Assembly: GCA_024231855.1 (NCBI GenBank)
Contig: JAAEQD010000246.1
Span: forward strand, 1 to 64,000
Direction of reading: 5' to 3'
DNA from: Candidatus Zixiibacteriota bacterium
Lineage (GTDB): Bacteria; Zixibacteria; MSB-5A5; UBA10806; 4484-95
DNA length: 64,000 nt
This document shows, in pieces, positions 61,246-64,000 of this stretch. The notes under the pieces are model-generated. The model saw nothing but the letters and a program-made list of their open reading frames with translations. It made no database searches and was not told the origin of the DNA. The stretch's first letter is position 1; every line of letters begins with the position of its first letter. Made by a program: the position numbers and the translations under genes.

Positions 61246-62940
61246 ATGACTAAAAAACTAAAAAACGAATCCGGAATTATATTACTCGTTTGCCTGTCAA
61301 TCCTGTTCATGTTATCGTTAATAGGTATTGCCTCGATTACTACGTCAAATAACGATATGCAAATAGCCGAAAACGAAAGCCGGTCAACCGGGGCTTTCTA
61401 CGCGGCGGAATCGGGTTTGGAACAAGCCGCTGCTTCTATTAATCATAGTTATGGCACTACGGGTAATCCACCAAGCCCATTACCCTCCGGTGCATTCAGC
61501 GAACTGAATTATACTTACAAGTATGCCACAACAGACGACGGTGCTGCTGTTAATACACAAATGACTGAGGGAGCCTATAAAGGGCTTTATGGCCTAGTAA
61601 AGACGTTTACGATTAACTCATTCGGCGCGGATGTATCCAGTAATTCAGGTGTTGAACTTCAAATGCAACTCAGTGATGCCCTGATACCGATATTCCAATT
61701 CGCCGTATTTTATGAAGACGACCTTGAAATCGCTCCCGGCCCGGATATGACTCTAGGCGGCCGGGTCCATTCTAATAAAGATATGTATATTCAGGCCGGC
61801 AGTAATCTCTATATCGATTCTTATTTAACCGCCGCGGGTTCGATTTATCATGGACGCAAACCGGGTTCCGGACGAAGTACATCAAGTAATGACGTTTATA
61901 TTCTGGATGAGGATGGTAATTATCAATCGATGAAAAACGCCGACAATACATTCCTTGACGCTAATGATAATGATTGGGTCAATGAATCACTTGGCCGTTG
62001 GGATGGTTTGGTTGAGGACGGCAATCACGGAATTACCCAACTTGATATGCCGGTTGTAGTCGATGGCCCGGCCACAAATTTGATCGATCGAGGCGATGGC
62101 AATCCCGATAGTTACGAACATAAAGCCGGATTAAAATTCACTGATGGGCAGGCTTATTACTTATCGGGCGGTACCTGGCTTAATGTAACCGGCAACCTTA
62201 TAGCCGATGGAATTATAACGACGAGTACATTCCATGACGGGCGCGAGGGTCAGGACGTTAAATCTATTGATCTTGATATGGATAGACTAAACTCATCGCC
62301 ATATTTCCCGGATAATGGCATCATATATTCAACCCTTCCGGAAAATGGAAGTTACGTTAGCGCTCTCCGGCTTGTTAACGCCACGGAATTAGCCAATCCA
62401 TTAACGGTTGTTACCGACAATCCGCTTTACACTCTCGGTGATTACAACACAGTCAATAAGAAACCGGCGGCTGTGATTACTGACGCGTTGACTATTTTAT
62501 CGAATGACTGGGATGATCTCAATAGCTGGAGTGGTCGTAATGATAGAGTAGCGGCCAATACTCAAGTCAATGTCTGTTTCATGACCGGCAATACCGAAAC
62601 CGGGTCTCCGGGACATGATTACTCCGGGGGATTCGAAAACCTACCAAGGTTTCTGGAAAAATGGTCCGGAAAAACATTGAAATGGCGTGGCTCGGCAGTC
62701 GATCTATGGTATTCACGCCAAAATACCGGCGCCTGGGGTGGAAGTTATTATAAACCGCCGACTCGGGACTGGGCGTTCGATCCAGATTTGCTCGATATCG
62801 CAAACCTGCCTCCGGGCACGCCTCAAGTTCATGTAGTCCAGAGGATGAATTGGAGCCAGAAAATCGCCTCGGTGGCCAATTATGAATCAGATTATGGCGA
62901 CGAGGAAGGCAATGGTAACGATAATGGCAACGGCCGCTAA
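61246..62940 (+). CDS. Giant PilX-like pseudopilin / adhesin, paralogue 3
   Basis: The 564-residue protein is the third paralogue: MTKKLKNESGIILLVCLSIL, FMLSLIGIASITTSNNDMQIAENESRSTGAFYAAESGLE. It repeats GGRVHSNKDMYI, YLTAAGSIYHGR, DGNYQSMKNADNTFLDA, VEDGNHGITQLDMPV, LENLPRFL-like FENLPRFLEKWSGKTLKWRGSAVDLWYSRQ and LPPGTPQVHVVQRMNWSQKI. The tail is EGNGNDNGNGR, the only one that does not end in GNN. The sequence between conserved blocks is the most divergent, as if the exposed part changes faster. A sigma-54 promoter and the shared terminator flank it. The next gene is convergent. Confidence 0.8.
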   Translation: MTKKLKNESGIILLVCLSILFMLSLIGIASITTSNNDMQIAENESRSTGAFYAAESGLEQAAASINHSYGTTGNPPSPLPSGAFSELNYTYKYATTDDGAAVNTQMTEGAYKGLYGLVKTFTINSFGADVSSNSGVELQMQLSDALIPIFQFAVFYEDDLEIAPGPDMTLGGRVHSNKDMYIQAGSNLYIDSYLTAAGSIYHGRKPGSGRSTSSNDVYILDEDGNYQSMKNADNTFLDANDNDWVNESLGRWDGLVEDGNHGITQLDMPVVVDGPATNLIDRGDGNPDSYEHKAGLKFTDGQAYYLSGGTWLNVTGNLIADGIITTSTFHDGREGQDVKSIDLDMDRLNSSPYFPDNGIIYSTLPENGSYVSALRLVNATELANPLTVVTDNPLYTLGDYNTVNKKPAAVITDALTILSNDWDDLNSWSGRNDRVAANTQVNVCFMTGNTETGSPGHDYSGGFENLPRFLEKWSGKTLKWRGSAVDLWYSRQNTGAWGGSYYKPPTRDWAFDPDLLDIANLPPGTPQVHVVQRMNWSQKIASVANYESDYGDEEGNGNDNGNGR

Positions 62941-62971
62941 TAGAATACAATAAAAATATCCTGTCTCAAGG

Positions 62972-62997
62972 CCGGGGAGAAATCCCCGGTTTTTTTT
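62972..62997 (+). terminator. Terminator of PilX-like paralogue 3
   Basis: CCGGGG and CCCCGG with loop AGAAAT are followed by eight T. The block from AATAAAAATATCCTGTCTC on matches the other two. The T-run reaches into the end of the convergent radical SAM gene region. Confidence 0.9.
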
Positions 62998-62998
62998 A

Positions 62999-63916
62999 TT
63001 AACCGAAATATGGCTGAATATAACCGTTGGCTAGCCCCGCCTCATCAAACCAGGCTATGGCTTCATCGTATTCCGCCTGGGTGAGACGTTTTGATATATC
63101 GGGATGATTGCAGGCATTATAGGCCGGGAAAAACTGGCTCATTACCGCCACGAACGTCTCCGCCGATATCTCCCCGGCAATGAAATCGAAAATAACTTTC
63201 GAGCCGGATATCCCTTTCGGTAATACCAGATGACGAATCAATAGCCCCTGCACCGCAATTTCATCCTCAACACGCAGTACTCCCACCTGGCGATGCATCT
63301 CCCTGATTGCTATTCGGTTTATTTCAGGGTAATCGGTCACATCGGAATATTTTGCGGAATTGGATGGATCATCATAGCGCATATCGGGCATATAGATATC
63401 GATGATGCCATCTAAAAGCTTCAACATCTCCAGCGAATCATAGCCCGATGAGTTATAAACTATCGGCATGGTCAAACCGGTTTTGTAGGCGATCAACATC
63501 GCCTCCATCAACTGAGGTACATAATGGGATGGCGTGACGAAATTGATATTGTGCGCGCCGCGTTTTTCGAGATCTATCATCATCGAGGCGGCCTCCGCCG
63601 ATGAATAAAACTCGCCGTTGCGATACTGGCTGATCGGGTAGTTCTGGCAATATTGGCAGTGAAGGTTACAGCCGGATAAAAATATCGTCCCCGATCCGCC
63701 GGTGCCCGATATCGGCGGCTCCTCGCCATGATGGAGGTTGGCCGAGGAAATCCCCAATTCGGCAGGCATACCGCATTCACCCGAATCATCCGTTGTGCGA
63801 TCAACATGGCACTCACGCGGACAGATAGTGCAATCTGACAGATACTCCAGAGCCAGGGGCACATTTTTTTCAAGTATGGCTATTTTCGATTCTATTGAAA
63901 AGCGTTCGTGTCTCAT
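62999..63916 (-). CDS. Radical SAM protein, PflA-like activating enzyme family
   Basis: The 305-residue protein has the radical SAM cluster C83-x3-C87-x2-C90 in SGCNLHCQYCQNYPIS. It also has an extra N-terminal Cys set (C29, C32, C36, C48 in CTICPRECHVDRTTDDSGECG) that resembles the auxiliary cluster of PflA-like and AmmeMemoRadiSam-type enzymes. The rest is a TIM-barrel with HNINFVTPSHYVPQLMEAM and MPIVYNSSGYDSLEMLKLL. Such enzymes activate glycyl radical enzymes or modify unknown substrates. No pyruvate formate lyase gene is in the window. It has no clear ribosome site. Confidence 0.85.
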   Translation of the reverse strand: MRHERFSIESKIAILEKNVPLALEYLSDCTICPRECHVDRTTDDSGECGMPAELGISSANLHHGEEPPISGTGGSGTIFLSGCNLHCQYCQNYPISQYRNGEFYSSAEAASMMIDLEKRGAHNINFVTPSHYVPQLMEAMLIAYKTGLTMPIVYNSSGYDSLEMLKLLDGIIDIYMPDMRYDDPSNSAKYSDVTDYPEINRIAIREMHRQVGVLRVEDEIAVQGLLIRHLVLPKGISGSKVIFDFIAGEISAETFVAVMSQFFPAYNACNHPDISKRLTQAEYDEAIAWFDEAGLANGYIQPYFG

Positions 63917-63931
63917 ATTATTATAAATAAA

Positions 63932-64000
63932 TTAATCGGCTTTTGATTTCGCCTTGAAACATTTGCTCCATTTTTCAAGCGTTATCTGTGGCTCGCCTAG
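63932..64000 (-). CDS. C-terminal fragment of a gene running off the window
   Basis: The reverse strand reads LGEPQITLEKWSKCFKAKSK and then AD before a TAA at 63934-63932. It is open to the window edge and lies 15 bp upstream of the radical SAM gene on the same strand. The 22 residues are too few for a family call. Confidence 0.4.
   Translation of the reverse strand, partial: LGEPQITLEKWSKCFKAKSKAD

Noticed and set aside
1-64000. CRISPR arrays, rRNA genes or complete insertion sequences
   Set aside because: No regularly spaced direct repeats, no rRNA-like sequence and no transposase or recombinase frame were seen in the window.

Overview
The window most resembles a genome fragment from a bacterium of the Fibrobacteres-Chlorobi-Bacteroidetes (FCB) neighbourhood, with candidate phylum Zixibacteria as my best guess. 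The reasons are three secreted proteins ending in a type IX-style sorting domain (motif YPNPFN followed by a short beta sandwich and a terminal LLK or LVK), a secreted beta-helix protein with a dockerin-like tail, many secreted beta-propellers, and moderate GC. The taxonomy is inferred; there is no rRNA gene in the window.

Region 1 (1-6.5 kb) holds an amidohydrolase / winged-helix regulator / membrane-protein operon on the minus strand, then a 4.5 kb accessory block inserted at the 3' end of the tmRNA gene ssrA. A 21-bp perfect copy of the ssrA 3' end lies at 1683-1703 and a diverged copy at 3441-3450. Each is followed by a homologous ~150-bp arm. The cargo is three unrelated single genes: a beta-propeller phytase, a methyltransferase and a secreted papain-like (C70-type) cysteine peptidase. 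No recombinase remains.

Region 2 (6.6-16.5 kb, all minus strand) has a secreted protein, a glutamate-receptor-type channel, a pentapeptide-repeat channel, rpe, a PASTA protein, rsmB, a fused B12/radical SAM-DUF2344 protein and a GNAT. Region 3 (16.7-35 kb) is mixed housekeeping and envelope genes: ACT protein, YceI, a cytochrome-porin, a haem-binding lipoprotein, a CPBP protease, gamma-glutamyltransferase, thioredoxin, an EamA transporter, a MoxR ATPase, a nitroreductase and a GH57-like protein. Region 4 (35-45.6 kb) holds secreted sorting-domain and dockerin-like proteins, a tRNA-Lys(CTT) whose 3' end abuts a truncated secreted gene, two tiny highly basic proteins, a cytidylate-kinase-like protein, a CBS protein and an iron-type alcohol dehydrogenase. 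Region 5 (45.7-51.4 kb) holds a response regulator and histidine kinase divergent from nadC-birA, then murQ.

Region 6 (51.7-63 kb) is the most distinctive. A HEAT-repeat / HD-GYP pair is followed by a type IV pilin-like locus: pilV-like and pilW-like pseudopilins, a 64-aa protein, and three tandem ~560-residue PilX-like proteins. I found four sigma-54 type promoters with exact GG-N10-GC spacing, one in front of the pilV-like gene and one in front of each of the three large paralogues. The three paralogues also end in an almost identical ~40-nt 3' untranslated block plus terminator. Read together, this is a sigma-54-controlled pilus-tip or adhesin module, probably linked to c-di-GMP turnover through the HD-GYP protein.
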